From JAITWN01 sp050486285 (GTDB lineage Bacteria > Pseudomonadota > Gammaproteobacteria > SZUA-140), in NCBI GenBank assembly GCA_050486285.1, contig JBJHCZ010000012.1, positions 1-64,000 of the forward strand: a stretch of DNA of 64,000 nucleotides. The letters are read 5' to 3'. The translations under genes and the position numbers were made by a program. Below the pieces are notes generated by a model. That model was not told the DNA's origin. It saw nothing but the letters and a program-made list of their open reading frames with translations, and ran no database searches. Each line of letters begins with the position of its first letter. Positions within the stretch are counted from its first letter, which is position 1. Positions 63,273-64,000 of the stretch are shown one piece after another.

Positions 63273-64000
63273 TTAGCGAGGCCTGCTCAGTGCCGCGCGC
63301 GGCGCGTATTCGACAACGATTCCCGTTCCGGTGACCTTGCCGTCTTCGTCGCGTACCGCGAGCCCCAGTGGAGAATCGGTGACCGGCCATTGTCCCTGCA
63401 GGATGTTTTCGCTGTCCTCTCCCCCGAAACCGAGATAGCCGTAGCGTCCATAGTGCGGCAGGCGCCGCGCGAGTTGCGTGATCGCCCCGGCATCGGCGGC
63501 GGCGAGCCAGACGATCGCCAGTTCAGGCGCGTCCGGCGGGCGCGCGACCAGCACGGCGCTGTGTTCGCCGCGTTGCAGACTCCTCCCGGGCAATTGCACG
63601 GCCCCGTCCACGAACTGCACCGGCATCGCCGACAGCGCCGGCGCGAGTTCATCCCGGAATCGGTTGTCCCAGCCGAGCAGCCAGACCGCGCGATCGCCGG
63701 GCAATGCATCGATATCGGCGTCGCTGACGATCTCGAAGTCGGCATCGCCGCGCGTGCCGCGCCATGCCTGCGCCAGCGCGCGCCAGCGTTCGCGCAGCTG
63801 CGGCGGCGCGGTCGCGGGCAGGACGAAGGTCACCCGGTCGGCGCCGAAGGCCTGGCTCAGGGCCGGCGGGATCTCGCGGCGATCGACACGGCGGAACAGG
63901 TCGAATTGCGGATCGATCTCGACGCGCAGTGGGCGCGCCGGCAACTCGAGGCGGATCTCCCCGCGCCGCTCATGAAGATCGACATCGATCTCGAAGGCCT
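63273..64000 (-). CDS. C-terminal part of a large protein, possibly an M1-family aminopeptidase
   Basis: The frame is open to the right edge of the window, so this is a partial gene. The visible 242 residues begin FEIDVDLHERRGEIRLELPARPLRVEIDPQFDLFRR, which resembles the last domain of M1 metallopeptidases (a beta domain leading to DP..F), followed by a 200-residue region with WLLGWDNRFRDEL and LPHYGRYGYLGFGG. The catalytic HEXXH would lie outside the window. The assignment is tentative. Confidence 0.5.
   Translation of the reverse strand, partial: AFEIDVDLHERRGEIRLELPARPLRVEIDPQFDLFRRVDRREIPPALSQAFGADRVTFVLPATAPPQLRERWRALAQAWRGTRGDADFEIVSDADIDALPGDRAVWLLGWDNRFRDELAPALSAMPVQFVDGAVQLPGRSLQRGEHSAVLVARPPDAPELAIVWLAAADAGAITQLARRLPHYGRYGYLGFGGEDSENILQGQWPVTDSPLGLAVRDEDGKVTGTGIVVEYAPRAALSRPR

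Noticed and set aside
63478..63975. Plus-strand frame at the right edge
   Set aside because: It lies opposite the partial minus-strand gene, which has family-like sequence and continues past the window edge.

Overview
This window is a GC-rich stretch of chromosome from a gammaproteobacterium. The gene orders queA-tgt-yajC-secD-secF, glyA-nrdR-ribD-ribE-ribBA-ribH-nusB-thiL-pgpA, recA-recX-alaS-lysC-csrA and xseB-ispA-dxs, the EF-P/EpmA/EpmB modification set, the MutT-ThiE fusion and the PA2779/PA2778 pair all point that way. No gene fixes the genus. A run of ten Ns at 15240-15249 shows this is an assembled scaffold with one unclosed gap.

Layout. 1-9511: glycogen and maltodextrin metabolism (glgB, divergent glgC, a GH57 amylase, malQ, glgP), with no glycogen synthase in view. 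9646-15196: tRNA-Leu, the last two queuosine steps (queA, tgt) and the Sec accessory complex (yajC, secD, secF). 15297-16805: a diguanylate cyclase. 16986-24400: one long collinear run for one-carbon, dNTP control, riboflavin, NusB, thiamine and phosphatidylglycerol. 24428-28763: a minus-strand operon for isoprenoids and preQ0 (xseB, ispA, dxs, queD, folE2). 28984-33333: topoisomerase IV. 33505-38214: htpX, the EF-P module and psd. 38310-45302: pncC, thpR, recA, recX, alaS, lysC, csrA. 45463-56376: accessory genes (MutT-ThiE, tRNA-Ser, an HMCES-type protein, a hybrid kinase and OmpR-type regulator, a MddA-like methyltransferase, DUF4242, the PA2779/PA2778 islet, tRNA-Arg, HDOD, DUF1631). 56451-64000: DUF748, Smr, a TrpD2-like protein, a SAM methyltransferase, bactofilin, a host-attachment protein, an exported methyltransferase-like protein and a truncated gene at the right edge.

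The genes themselves are mostly ordinary. The unusual content is between them: several families of palindromic intergenic elements. (1) A core of about 75 bp, present twice (1-107 and 20581-20711), is enclosed at each site by perfect or near-perfect inverted arms whose outer sequence is completely different at the two sites. (2) A long hairpin element of similar design lies between parE and parC. (3) A MITE-like element of about 225-235 bp with GGGTCGGACCACG ends is present twice (34382-34615 and 60111-60333). (4) A GGGGTCAGAGT palindrome family (15193-15300, 24388-24420, 37304-37342, with short GGGGTCKGACCCC relatives at 33405 and 38272) resembles REP sequences mobilised by RAYT transposases. 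The assembly gap lies inside the largest member. These elements sit exactly on gene ends: they supply stop codons or C-terminal residues for secF, the diguanylate cyclase, pgpA, psd, htpX and epmB, one carries a perfect intrinsic terminator, and one abuts a start codon.

Other points worth checking are a thiL gene with no canonical start codon (CTG overlapping the nusB stop), a natural Met at the quinolone-determining Ser80 position of ParC, a RibBA protein with a degenerate GTP cyclohydrolase II half, and 10-bp tandem repeats upstream of the MddA-like gene opposite an OmpR-type regulator.
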